This document shows, in pieces, positions 1-7,111 of a DNA stretch of 35,786 nucleotides (position 1 is its first letter; the number at the start of each line of letters is the position of its first letter). The notes beneath the pieces are model-generated. The model worked only from the letters and a program-made list of their open reading frames with translations, did no database searches and had not been told where the DNA came from. The position numbers were made by a program, and so were the translations under genes. This DNA is from Clostridia bacterium (GTDB lineage Bacteria > Bacillota > Clostridia > Oscillospirales > CAG-272), in NCBI GenBank assembly GCA_017465885.1, contig JAFTVG010000003.1, positions 1 through 35,786 on the forward strand, written 5' to 3'.

Positions 1-40
1 GGAAAGAAAAACCGCTTTGCTCTCTCTTTTTCTGCTTTTA

Positions 41-260
41 GTGATATTCTTTGCTCTCGCAAAGAGTGATATGATTGCTATCGCAATCGTGATATTGAAG
101 CCTTGCGGCTTCAGTGATATTCTATTCGCCTAAAAGCTCGCGATGCTCACTGCGTGAGCCGCTAATACCACTCGGCGTAAGCCGAATAACACTGCGAAGC
201 AATATCACTTCGCCGCAGGCGAATAGAGTTGGCGTGATACTCCGTTAAGAGTATCACGCC
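41..260. repeat. Array of short hairpins separated by GTGATAT
   Basis: Four GTGATAT words (41-47, 66-72, 89-95, 114-120) separate perfect hairpins whose arms differ each time: TCTTTGC/GCAAAGA (48-65), GATTGC/GCAATC (73-88) and TGAAGCC/GGCTTCA (96-113). The inverted word ATATCAC occurs at about 203-209, followed by TTCGCC/GGCGAA. The array ends with a 12-bp perfect stem, GGCGTGATACTC/GAGTATCACGCC (231-242 and 249-260), around a 6-nt loop. No U-run follows the last stem on either strand, so it is not a textbook terminator, although it lies downstream of the minus-strand gene ending at 305. Arms vary while the spacer word is constant, which suggests a mobile or amplifying palindromic element. 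No gene is seen in 1-304. Confidence 0.75.
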
Positions 261-304
261 TATGCCTGAGAGGAATTTTGTTATAGTCTTTTTTCAAGAA
301 AGAA

Positions 305-1465
305 TTACTTTACGAAAACCTTCTTGGTCACAACTGCTGCACCGAAGAGGGCAACAACTGCCAGAACTGCGATGATCGCGGTAGCGTCTCCGGTTACGGG
401 AGGATCAACGGGATCAACAGGAGGATCAACGGGAACGTCGGGGTTGAGCTCGTCGTATTCGTGAGGAGCCTGGAAGCCTTCTGCAGGGCCGTTAGCGGGG
501 TTCAGGTTGGATTCCAGAGCGGTGAATACCTTACCTTCAGCCATTACGATGTTGTACTTCAGCTCACCGTTTTCGGTGACCTCACCGGTGATGGAGTAGG
601 TGTGGTCTGCGGTCAGAGGGATCTGATAGTCGCTGGCAACCAGTCTGAAAATGCCGTTGGTCGTGTCGATCTCGAATGCCTTCCAGCCTTCGTCAACGTG
701 GTCAAACGCATACTTGCTGATGGTGTAAACGTCGCCGGTGGTCTCGTCCTTTACAACGAACTTCACTGCATAGGTACCCTCGGTGATCTTTGCGCCAACA
801 GTTGCCAGATCTTCGTTGTACATAGAGGGAGCGAAGATCAGAACGGAGTTGCCTCTCCAGTTCTCAAGGCCGGTGCCGCCAACGAATGCGGGAGAAATGG
901 TCATGGTGTCGGGCCAAGTGAGTTCCTTTTCCTGGTACTCATCAAGGACGGTCACTTCTGCAAGGTGGTAACCTACGTTCTGGTTGTGGTAGGTACCGTA
1001 CACTCTGACGTAACGAGCGGTCATCTTTTCAAAGGTAACGGTAGTACCCTTTGCGGTAGAAACGTCGTCGTTGGTCTTTTCGCCGATCTTGGTCCAGGTG
1101 GAGATGTCAGCGGTGTTGTCGGTGGTAGCGTAAGCTTCCCACTTGTAGATACGGCCGGAGTCTACCAGGTTTACAACGTTGATCGCGCCGATCTCGGTAT
1201 CTGCGCCCAGATCGATCTCAACGTAGCAGGTGCCCTCAAGGCCATAGGGAGTGCCTTCGTTGGTGTCGGACCACCAACCAAGGTCAAAATAACCTGCGGT
1301 GCTACCGTCGGTAAGTCCGGTGGGACTCTGACCGTTACCTGCGGTTACGGTTTTTCCTTCAGCCACGTTTACGTTTGCTGCGGAAGAGCCGATGGACAGA
1401 GCTGCCATTGCGGTCAGGCAGAGAGCCAGAGCCATAATGATAGCCAAAACTTTGGTGTTTTTCAT
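305..1465 (-). CDS. Secreted, C-terminally anchored F5/8 type C (discoidin) domain protein
   Basis: 386 residues. A Sec signal peptide (residues 1-30, hydrophobic core then SSAA) is followed by a F5/8 type C / CBM32-like domain at about 33-177: NVAEGK start, GWWSD and VEIDLG core strands, and ARYVRVYG near the end. This fold usually binds glycans. Residues 180-330 are an unassigned, probably beta-rich region. A Pro/Asp-rich linker (VDPPVDPVDPP) leads into PVTGD, a hydrophobic helix and a short basic tail, like a sortase-type or simple membrane anchor. The start is fixed by AGGAGG 10 bases upstream of the ATG and by a promoter with 17-bp spacing. It neighbours the CotH lipoprotein on the same strand but has its own promoter. 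The glycan target is unknown. Confidence 0.8.
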   Translation of the reverse strand: MKNTKVLAIIMALALCLTAMAALSIGSSAANVNVAEGKTVTAGNGQSPTGLTDGSTAGYFDLGWWSDTNEGTPYGLEGTCYVEIDLGADTEIGAINVVNLVDSGRIYKWEAYATTDNTADISTWTKIGEKTNDDVSTAKGTTVTFEKMTARYVRVYGTYHNQNVGYHLAEVTVLDEYQEKELTWPDTMTISPAFVGGTGLENWRGNSVLIFAPSMYNEDLATVGAKITEGTYAVKFVVKDETTGDVYTISKYAFDHVDEGWKAFEIDTTNGIFRLVASDYQIPLTADHTYSITGEVTENGELKYNIVMAEGKVFTALESNLNPANGPAEGFQAPHEYDELNPDVPVDPPVDPVDPPVTGDATAIIAVLAVVALFGAAVVTKKVFVK

Positions 1466-1500
1466 AAAGCATTTTACCTCCTATGCTTCTTATTGTGTTT

Positions 1501-1529
1501 ATTGTACCACCAATGCCCCGAAATGTCAA
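1501..1529 (-). promoter_or_regulatory. Promoter of the discoidin-domain gene
   Basis: On the minus strand TTGACA (1524-1529) is followed after 17 bases by TACAAT (1501-1506), about 35 bases before the start codon at 1465. Confidence 0.7.
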
Positions 1530-1589
1530 TACTCTTTTTAAACATTTGTTTTCCGATCGTTCATTTTTAGAGTACTTTTTCAAACACAA

Positions 1590-1619
1590 AATACGCCCGA
1601 CGGTACCGTCGGGCGTATT
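1590..1619 (-). terminator. Perfect palindrome downstream of the CotH gene
   Basis: A 30-base perfect palindrome (arms AATACGCCCGACGGT and its complement) lies 24 bases past the stop of the CotH-kinase gene. On the minus strand it runs into TTTTGTGTTT. It probably terminates that gene and separates it from the discoidin-domain gene. Confidence 0.7.
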
Positions 1620-1643
1620 CTTTTGAGCGTCTTTTTTGAGCGA

Positions 1644-3944
1644 TCAAACCTCGTCCTTGCCGTAGCCTTCAATAAAGCTCTTCATATAGCTCCAGCGGTT
1701 TGTGCTCCAATCCTTGATGAAGCTTATATGCTCCTCGTAGCTTTTCAGCTCGGAGGAAACCTGTCTGTCCACGTAGCCGTGGTAGCGGGTACCGTACATA
1801 TTCCAGAACAGCGCGTTTTCGTCTGCTCCCGCGCGGATCTCCTCTGCCTTGCCGTCTACCGCCTTGAGGGTGGCGTCAAAATCGCCCTCCAGCTCCGCCA
1901 TACGGGCAAGCACGGCGTCTCTGAACCACTCTTCCTCCAGAAGCTCGGAAAACCAGGTGCATCCTCCCCCCTTGACCGAGATCATATTTTCGTACTTGAC
2001 CGCCTTTTCAAAGGTGCCAAAGCCAAAATCATAGTCCCAGGGCGCGGTGAATTCCAGCTTGCCGTCGGCTTTTTTCTGCAGATAACAGCTTGCCGCCCCC
2101 ACGTCCACGTCCTTGGAAAGCTCCTCAAGGATGTACATATCGATAAAGGAGGGCAGGTCTATGAGCTTTTCGATCTCCGCTTTGTTGCCGCCAACCAGGG
2201 CGTCGTGGCACTGCTGAACGTATTTTTGAATGTAGAATTTATCGTTTTGGTTGCAAGCGTTTTTAATGACGAATTCTCTTTGGTTGCCGTTGGACGCCGC
2301 GCCGTAGCCCTCCACGTAGAAGAAGGGAAGGCCCTCCTCGGTACCGCGGAAGTCCACCTCCAAGAAGTAATCCTTGTCCTCGGGTGCGGTGGCGCCCTCG
2401 GCGTCAAATTCCTCCAGCTCCACCCGGTCCTTGGCGATCTCTATGAACTCGGTGACCATATACATGCCTCTGTACTGTCCGTTGACGTACAGCCGCACGA
2501 AGGAGCAGTCGGGCACGTAGGAAAAGCCGCCCATCCTGTCGGCAAGCTCCCAGACAAGATAGTTTCTCAGACCCGAAAGGTCGAATTTGTTGGAATTGAG
2601 CACCCAGTCTCTGTTTTCGCTGTCGCCAATACCCAGAAGCTGTGCCTTTTGGTCAAGCTTGAGGCGGTAGGAGTTTTTGCTGTCGTAGCTTGCCTGATCG
2701 GCGCTTCCGTTCCAAGAGGAGTTGCCTCTGCCCTTGATCTGGGTGGCGGCGGTGATATCGGTCTCTCTGCTGCCGCTTCCTCTGATGATGACGGTGGCGC
2801 TCTCATAGCTCTTTTTCACCACGGGCTTGCCCGTTTCAGTGAAGATATACATGGTGGGCATTTCGTCCTTTTCTGCCGACTTTTTCAAAAAGTAGGCGGT
2901 AAGGGCGGTATTTTTGCCCTCTGCGCTGTCAAATCGGGTGGGATCGGTCTTTCCGTCGCTCCACATCAGAAATTCATAGCCCTGCTCGGGAGTCGCCGTA
3001 ACGGGCGCGCTCTGCTCGCCGTTAAAAAGGATCTGCAGAGCCTTTCCCTCCACGCTCCCCCCCGTCGTTGTCTGATAGCTGACGGTGGATTGGTCCTTGA
3101 CCCGATCGTAAAGACCGGGCAGGGGGGTAGGAGCATAATATTTACAGTACTGCACCACGTCGGGCACCTTGCCCACATCCTCAAAGACGCCATGTGCGAT
3201 CACCTTGCCCGACTGTGCGGCGCAGATCACCAGCTCAATATCGTATCTGCCGCCTGCCTCGGGGCAGAAGCCGCAATCGAAGTCGTCGCTTTGCAAAAGG
3301 AAGAACACGCTTCCCTGCTCGTTTATATCGGGAGTGAGCTTGACCGAGGGGAAGGTGTAAATCCGCTGACCCGTCTGCTCGGAGAGCTTGGAAAAGCGCA
3401 GATAGACGGCGTAGCCCGTGTGGTTGAGCTCATTGATATCCACCTCCCAGATCGAGGGGGTAAAGATCGTCTCGTTTTTATCGGTAAAGGAGATACCCGT
3501 GCCGTAAAAATAGGTATAGGAAAGCCGATCCTCTTCCTTTAATCTCAAGGATTCGTAGGGGTCGTCCACTCTTCCTTCCACCTTTACCCTGCAGCTCGCC
3601 GTGGCACCCGAGGCAGAGCGGACTCTGATCTGCGCACTTCCCTCCTTGAAGCCGGTCACCTCGCCCTTCTGATTCACGTACAGGGTCTGCGGATCGTCGG
3701 AAAGAAAGGAAAGAAGCTCTCCCTCCTTGCCAAGGACCTCGAGCTGTGCACTGCCACCTGCAGAAACGGTGACCTCCTCCTCGGCAAAGCAAAGACTGCT
3801 CTCCTGCTGAGAGGAAGCGCTCTGCTGTGACGAAGGGGACGGAGCGGAGGGGGAAGATAGCTGGCTTTGCTGGCCCTTTGCCGTACAGCAGGTCAGACAA
3901 AGACCCAAAAGAAGCATTGCCGATGAAAAGAGAAAACGTTTCAT
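1644..3944 (-). CDS. CotH-kinase domain lipoprotein with an Ig-like domain
   Basis: 766 residues. The N-terminus is a lipoprotein signal (hydrophobic run then LTCC, Cys19/20 as likely lipidation site) and a Ser/Gln-rich linker to about residue 50. Residues 52-123 look like a bacterial Ig-like (BIG2) domain: VTVSAGGSAQL and GEVTGFKEGSAQI. Residues 290-355 resemble an InlB B-repeat-like segment. The CotH kinase domain spans about 362-760, with GRGNSSW at 405-411, NRDWVLNSN, the DRMGG region and the metal-binding motif WDYDFGFG at 636-643. CotH proteins are atypical protein kinases. In clostridia many copies are exported surface lipoproteins not tied to the spore coat. No good ribosome binding site precedes the ATG, but the signal peptide begins there and no in-frame alternative is better. 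Confidence 0.85.
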   Translation of the reverse strand: MKRFLFSSAMLLLGLCLTCCTAKGQQSQLSSPSAPSPSSQQSASSQQESSLCFAEEEVTVSAGGSAQLEVLGKEGELLSFLSDDPQTLYVNQKGEVTGFKEGSAQIRVRSASGATASCRVKVEGRVDDPYESLRLKEEDRLSYTYFYGTGISFTDKNETIFTPSIWEVDINELNHTGYAVYLRFSKLSEQTGQRIYTFPSVKLTPDINEQGSVFFLLQSDDFDCGFCPEAGGRYDIELVICAAQSGKVIAHGVFEDVGKVPDVVQYCKYYAPTPLPGLYDRVKDQSTVSYQTTTGGSVEGKALQILFNGEQSAPVTATPEQGYEFLMWSDGKTDPTRFDSAEGKNTALTAYFLKKSAEKDEMPTMYIFTETGKPVVKKSYESATVIIRGSGSRETDITAATQIKGRGNSSWNGSADQASYDSKNSYRLKLDQKAQLLGIGDSENRDWVLNSNKFDLSGLRNYLVWELADRMGGFSYVPDCSFVRLYVNGQYRGMYMVTEFIEIAKDRVELEEFDAEGATAPEDKDYFLEVDFRGTEEGLPFFYVEGYGAASNGNQREFVIKNACNQNDKFYIQKYVQQCHDALVGGNKAEIEKLIDLPSFIDMYILEELSKDVDVGAASCYLQKKADGKLEFTAPWDYDFGFGTFEKAVKYENMISVKGGGCTWFSELLEEEWFRDAVLARMAELEGDFDATLKAVDGKAEEIRAGADENALFWNMYGTRYHGYVDRQVSSELKSYEEHISFIKDWSTNRWSYMKSFIEGYGKDEV

Positions 3945-3994
3945 AGTATGTTCGGACTGCGTCCGCCTTTCTTGAAAATGAGTCGTGATTTGGA

Positions 3995-4021
3995 AAGCGC
4001 CGCTTTTAAAAAACGGCGCTT
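3995..4021 (-). terminator. Hairpin between marR-like gene and CotH gene
   Basis: Arms AAGCGCCG (3995-4002 complement) and CGGCGCTT (4014-4021) enclose an A/T loop, 37 bases past the stop of the MarR gene. The following U-run is short, so termination may be partial and the CotH gene may be read through from marR. Confidence 0.5.
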
Positions 4022-4057
4022 GGATCGATAGGGTATTATTGTGGGAAGGAAAACAGC

Positions 4058-4561
4058 TCAGCTCGTCTTTTTCTTCTTTTTGGCTGCAAGCTTTTCGTCG
4101 TGGGCGTTTTTGACGTTTTTGTTGATCCGGTTGAAATAAACAAGGAACTGATCCACCTCTTCCTTTTCAAAACCGCCAAGCAAAATGTCCAGGTATTTTC
4201 TCTGCGCCTTCAAGCCCTCGTTGCAGATCGCCTCTGCCTCGGGAGTAACGTACAGATAGATGTTCTTGTGATCGGTCTCGGTCCGGCGGCCGATCAGCAG
4301 TCCCTTTGCCGTAAGATTCTTCACCGACAGCGAAACGTAGGATTTGGAAAGCCCCTTGCACTTCACGATGTCTGCCGCTCTGTTTAATTCGGGATACTTG
4401 AAAATAAACAGAAGGATCTTGAATTCGATTTCCGAAAGGTCGTATTTTTTACATACGGGATCAATGCAATCTCTGTAAAGCTCCTGAAGGGCGGTTTGGT
4501 TGAGCCAGAGGTCTTTTAATGCTTTTCTCATAACGGTCACCGTGCTTTCAAACGAAAGCAT
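4058..4561 (-). CDS. MarR-family transcriptional regulator
   Basis: 167 residues with the MarR winged-helix pattern. An N-terminal dimerisation helix is followed by LSEIEFKILLFIFKYPELN, a recognition region around ADIVKCKGLSKSYVSLSVK (about 80-100) and the wing GLLIGRRTETDHKNIYLYV with the conserved D-R-like turn. C-terminal dimerisation helices end in a Lys-rich tail. AAAGGA abuts the chosen ATG with no spacing, so the true start could be the internal ATG at codon 11. A consensus promoter and a small palindrome upstream suggest autoregulation. The downstream CotH lipoprotein, possibly read through from this gene, is the most obvious local target. The ligand is unknown. Confidence 0.85.
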   Translation of the reverse strand: MLSFESTVTVMRKALKDLWLNQTALQELYRDCIDPVCKKYDLSEIEFKILLFIFKYPELNRAADIVKCKGLSKSYVSLSVKNLTAKGLLIGRRTETDHKNIYLYVTPEAEAICNEGLKAQRKYLDILLGGFEKEEVDQFLVYFNRINKNVKNAHDEKLAAKKKKKTS

Positions 4562-4630
4562 TCCTTTCTTAAAGCCCGGAGACGGGTGCTTTTTTGGGGG
4601 ACAACCACGCTCCGCCGTGTTTTTGCTTGC

Positions 4631-4644
4631 AAGGCCAAAGCCTT
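4631..4644. promoter_or_regulatory. Possible MarR operator
   Basis: Inverted repeat AAGGC-CAAA-GCCTT lies just downstream of the -10, where a repressor would block transcription. This is inferred from position. The family consensus varies too much to confirm it. Confidence 0.35.
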
Positions 4645-4652
4645 ACTTATAC

Positions 4653-4681
4653 ATTATACGACCTTGAAGGGGATTTGTCAA
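4653..4681 (-). promoter_or_regulatory. Consensus promoter of the marR-like gene
   Basis: Minus-strand TTGACA (4676-4681), 17-bp spacer, TATAAT (4653-4658): a perfect sigma-A match about 90 bases upstream of the start. Confidence 0.8.
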
Positions 4682-4783
4682 GGCTCTTTCTCAAAAAGAG
4701 AATAAAGCAATAAAAAGAGGGAGCGGGTCGATCGCCGTCGGCGGCACAGTCTCCCCGTCCCCCTTGCAGCCGGTGCTACACAG

Positions 4784-4887
4784 CCCCGCACTTTCCTCTT
4801 CCCCGCACTTTCCTCTTCCCGCGCTCTTGCATTCCCTTACCTCCCTTCTTTTCGCCTCTCCCTCCCCGCTTTTTTCTTCTTTTTTTG
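4784..4887. repeat. 17-bp tandem repeat inside a long polypyrimidine tract
   Basis: A 17-base unit (starting CCCCGCACTT) occurs twice in perfect tandem at 4784-4800 and 4801-4817. It begins a stretch to about 4887 that is almost entirely C and T on the plus strand. The tract ends about 20 bases upstream of the -35 of the citrate synthase operon. No gene is seen between 4562 and 5021. Confidence 0.75.
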
Positions 4888-4905
4888 TAAAATTCAAAAA
4901 AGCTC

Positions 4906-4933
4906 TTGACAAACCCCGCATAATGTGTATAAT
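4906..4933 (+). promoter_or_regulatory. Promoter of the Re-citrate synthase operon
   Basis: TTGACA (4906-4911), 16-bp spacer, TATAAT (4928-4933). Transcription would start near 4940. This excludes in-frame upstream start codons and supports the ATG at 5022 for the first gene. Confidence 0.8.
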
Positions 4934-4942
4934 TGTATACAC
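4926..4942. promoter_or_regulatory. Candidate GntR/FCD operator overlapping the -10 and start site
   Basis: The palindrome TGTATACA (4934-4941) directly follows the -10, and a related half-copy TGTATAAT (4926-4933) overlaps it. GntR-family FCD regulators commonly bind short palindromes with a GT-N-AC core. The regulator encoded as the second gene of this operon (6402-7061) is the obvious candidate, as a repressor of its own operon. Confidence 0.5.
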
Positions 4943-5021
4943 AAATACAAACGAAGTGTATCGCGGCAGTGGTCTTGCTGAAAGTCCGCGATGCCCCGAA
5001 TTCAAGGGAAGGCGAAAAGAT

Positions 5022-6383
5022 ATGCTGGAGATTTCCAAAACCACAAATCTGCTGGAGCAGAAGATCTATAAATACGAGCTGCAGGACGTGGCAGAGCCCA
5101 ATTTATACAGAGACATCTATCCCTACACCGGCGTGCCCCGCGTTGCCTTCAACCACCGCAGAGTGCCGCTGGGTATGCCAAAGGAGATCTGGATCACCGA
5201 CACCTCCTTCAGAGACGGTCAGCAGTCCATGGAGCCCTACACCGTGGATCAGATCGTGCACCTGTATAAGCTGCTCTCAAAGCTGGGCGGGCCCTACGGC
5301 ATTATCCGCCAGACCGAATTTTTCGTCTACAGCGAAAAGGACAGAGAGGCCATCACGCGGTGCAAGGATCTGGGGCTGCGCTTCCCTGAGATCACCACCT
5401 GGATCAGGGCAAGCAAGGAGGATTTCAAGCTGGTAAAGGATCTGGGCATCCGCGAAACGGGGATCCTGGTTTCCTGCTCGGACTACCACATCTTCAAAAA
5501 AATGAAGATGACCCGCCGCGAATGTATGAACTATTATCTTGCCACCGTCGCCGAGGCGTTTGACGCGGGCGTGATGCCCCGCTGTCATCTGGAGGATGTG
5601 ACCCGCGCCGACTTTTACGGCTTCGTGGTGCCCTTTGTCAACGAGCTGATGAAGCTGTCCGACCGCGCGGGCATCCCCGTGCGCATCCGCGCCTGCGACA
5701 CCATGGGCTACGGTGTGCCCTATCCCGAGGTCGCCATCCCCCGCAGTGTACCGGGGATCGTATACGGCCTGATGCACTACGCCGACGTGCCCAGCGAGCT
5801 TTTGGAGTGGCACGGTCACAACGACTTCTATAAGGCAGTCTCCAACGCCGGCGCGGCGTGGCTGTACGGTGCCTGCGGCGTCAACTGCTCACTGCTTGGC
5901 ATCGGCGAGCGGACGGGCAACGTTCCCCTTGAGGCGATGGTCTTTGAATACGCCTCGCTGAGGGGCTCCTTTGACGGTATGGATCCCACCGTCATCACCG
6001 AGATCGCAGAGTATTTCAAAGAGGAAATGGGCTATCAGATCCCCGCTATGACCCCCTTCGTCGGGCAGAGCTTCAACGTGACCAGAGCCGGCATCCACGC
6101 CGACGGACTGATGAAGGATCAGGAGATCTACAACATCTTCGACACCGAAAAGCTGCTGGGGCGCAAGCCCGCGGTGCTCATCGGAAAGACCTCGGGTCTT
6201 GCGGGCATCGCCTACTGGATCAACGGCTACTATAACCTGCCCAAGGACAAAGAGGTCGACAAGCACTCCCCACTGGTGGTCAAGCTTAAAGAATGGATCG
6301 ATCTGCAGTATGCCCACGGCAGACAGACCACCCTGACCCCCCACGAGCTTGACGAGCAGATCAGAGCGCTGGGCGCATTTTGA
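5022..6383 (+). CDS. Re-type citrate synthase (HMGL / isopropylmalate-synthase-like family)
   Basis: 453 residues. This is a DRE-TIM metallolyase: TDTSFRDGQQ at 59-68 (catalytic Arg64, metal-ligand Asp65), the central RACDTMGYG strand (223-231) and metal-binding WHGHND (263-268), then GIGERTGN (293-300). Length and motifs fit the oxygen-sensitive Re-citrate synthase described in Clostridium kluyveri, which condenses oxaloacetate with acetyl-CoA and is unrelated to the usual Si enzyme. It lacks the C-terminal LeuA regulatory domain. The decisive point is context: a GntR regulator, aconitase and isocitrate dehydrogenase follow in one operon, giving oxaloacetate to 2-oxoglutarate. Homocitrate synthase is the main alternative. 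The start is the ATG after GGAAGGCG, downstream of the promoter. Confidence 0.82.
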   Translation: MLEISKTTNLLEQKIYKYELQDVAEPNLYRDIYPYTGVPRVAFNHRRVPLGMPKEIWITDTSFRDGQQSMEPYTVDQIVHLYKLLSKLGGPYGIIRQTEFFVYSEKDREAITRCKDLGLRFPEITTWIRASKEDFKLVKDLGIRETGILVSCSDYHIFKKMKMTRRECMNYYLATVAEAFDAGVMPRCHLEDVTRADFYGFVVPFVNELMKLSDRAGIPVRIRACDTMGYGVPYPEVAIPRSVPGIVYGLMHYADVPSELLEWHGHNDFYKAVSNAGAAWLYGACGVNCSLLGIGERTGNVPLEAMVFEYASLRGSFDGMDPTVITEIAEYFKEEMGYQIPAMTPFVGQSFNVTRAGIHADGLMKDQEIYNIFDTEKLLGRKPAVLIGKTSGLAGIAYWINGYYNLPKDKEVDKHSPLVVKLKEWIDLQYAHGRQTTLTPHELDEQIRALGAF

Positions 6384-6401
6384 AGAAGAGAGGATAAGAA
6401 A

Positions 6402-7061
6402 ATGAAGCATAAGACGGTATCCCTTGCAGATCAGGTGTTCGAGCGGCTGGAAAGCGAGATCATTTGCGGAAAATATCAACGAGGTCAGGTACTCACCGAA
6501 TTGGGACTGACCGAGGATCTGGGAGTCAGCCGCACGCCTGTAAGAGAAGCGGTTCAGCGCTTAGAGCAGGTACAGCTGGTCAGAAACCTGCCCAAGGGTA
6601 TTCTGGTGCTCGGCGTGACCGACAGAGATATTCAGGAGATCTACACCATCCGCCTGCGTATTGAAGGACTTGCGGCAGCAAGAGCGGCGGAAAACAGAGA
6701 CGAGGACGGCATTAAAGCCCTTGCAGAGGCGCTGGCAATGCAAGAATTCTTCGTTTCAAAGCAGGACGCAGACCACATTAAAAGCCAGGACAGCCTCTTT
6801 CACGAGGCAGTCTACGAAATGAGCGGCAGCGGCATCCTGCAAGCCACCCTTTTGCCCTTGCACAGAAAGGTACAGAAGTACAGACAGATCTCCATGCAAA
6901 GCCAGGAGCGGGCAAAAAGATCGCTTGAAGAGCATCGGGCAATCTACGATGCCATCTGTAAGGGCGACGCGGAGCTTGCAGAAAAGCTGATGACCGACCA
7001 CATCGAACACGCCATGGTGCGCCTTTTTGCAGAACAGCTGGGCACGCCTCAGGGCGAATAA
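6402..7061 (+). CDS. GntR-family regulator with FCD ligand-binding domain
   Basis: 219 residues. The N-terminal GntR winged helix (about 5-72) shows the ADQVFERLESEI start, the recognition stretch LGVSRTPVREAVQRLE and the wing with GILV. The C-terminal all-helical FCD domain (about 80-205) includes IRLRIEGLAAARAAE and DSLFHEAVYEMSG, with Asp/His residues that usually bind a metal and an organic acid. GAGAGGA precedes the ATG, 18 bases after the synthase stop. Lying inside the TCA operon, it probably senses citrate, isocitrate or another carboxylate and controls the operon through the TGTATACA palindrome at 4934-4941. Ligand and sign of control are inferred. Confidence 0.88.
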   Translation: MKHKTVSLADQVFERLESEIICGKYQRGQVLTELGLTEDLGVSRTPVREAVQRLEQVQLVRNLPKGILVLGVTDRDIQEIYTIRLRIEGLAAARAAENRDEDGIKALAEALAMQEFFVSKQDADHIKSQDSLFHEAVYEMSGSGILQATLLPLHRKVQKYRQISMQSQERAKRSLEEHRAIYDAICKGDAELAEKLMTDHIEHAMVRLFAEQLGTPQGE

Positions 7062-7111
7062 GGAAAGGAAAGATCCTGCGGGCTTGAAGCACCGAAGGAC
7101 GGGTATACGTT

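Noticed and set aside
41..260. CRISPR array
   Set aside because: Repeats are only 7 bases and the intervening sequences are themselves palindromes, unlike 23-37 base repeats with unique spacers. No cas genes are nearby.
461..1570. A 369-codon plus-strand frame opposite the discoidin-domain gene
   Set aside because: Composition is that of an antisense shadow. The minus-strand gene has promoter, ribosome binding site, signal peptide and domain.
1623..3542. A 639-codon open frame on the plus strand opposite the CotH gene
   Set aside because: The minus strand has a lipoprotein signal, Ig-like and CotH motifs. The opposite frame has no recognisable domain and no ribosome binding site, and is a codon-bias shadow in GC-rich DNA.
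5756..5765. GTATAC inside the citrate synthase gene as another operator
   Set aside because: A 6-base palindrome within coding sequence, without the flanking TG/CA context and promoter position seen at 4934-4941, is probably chance.
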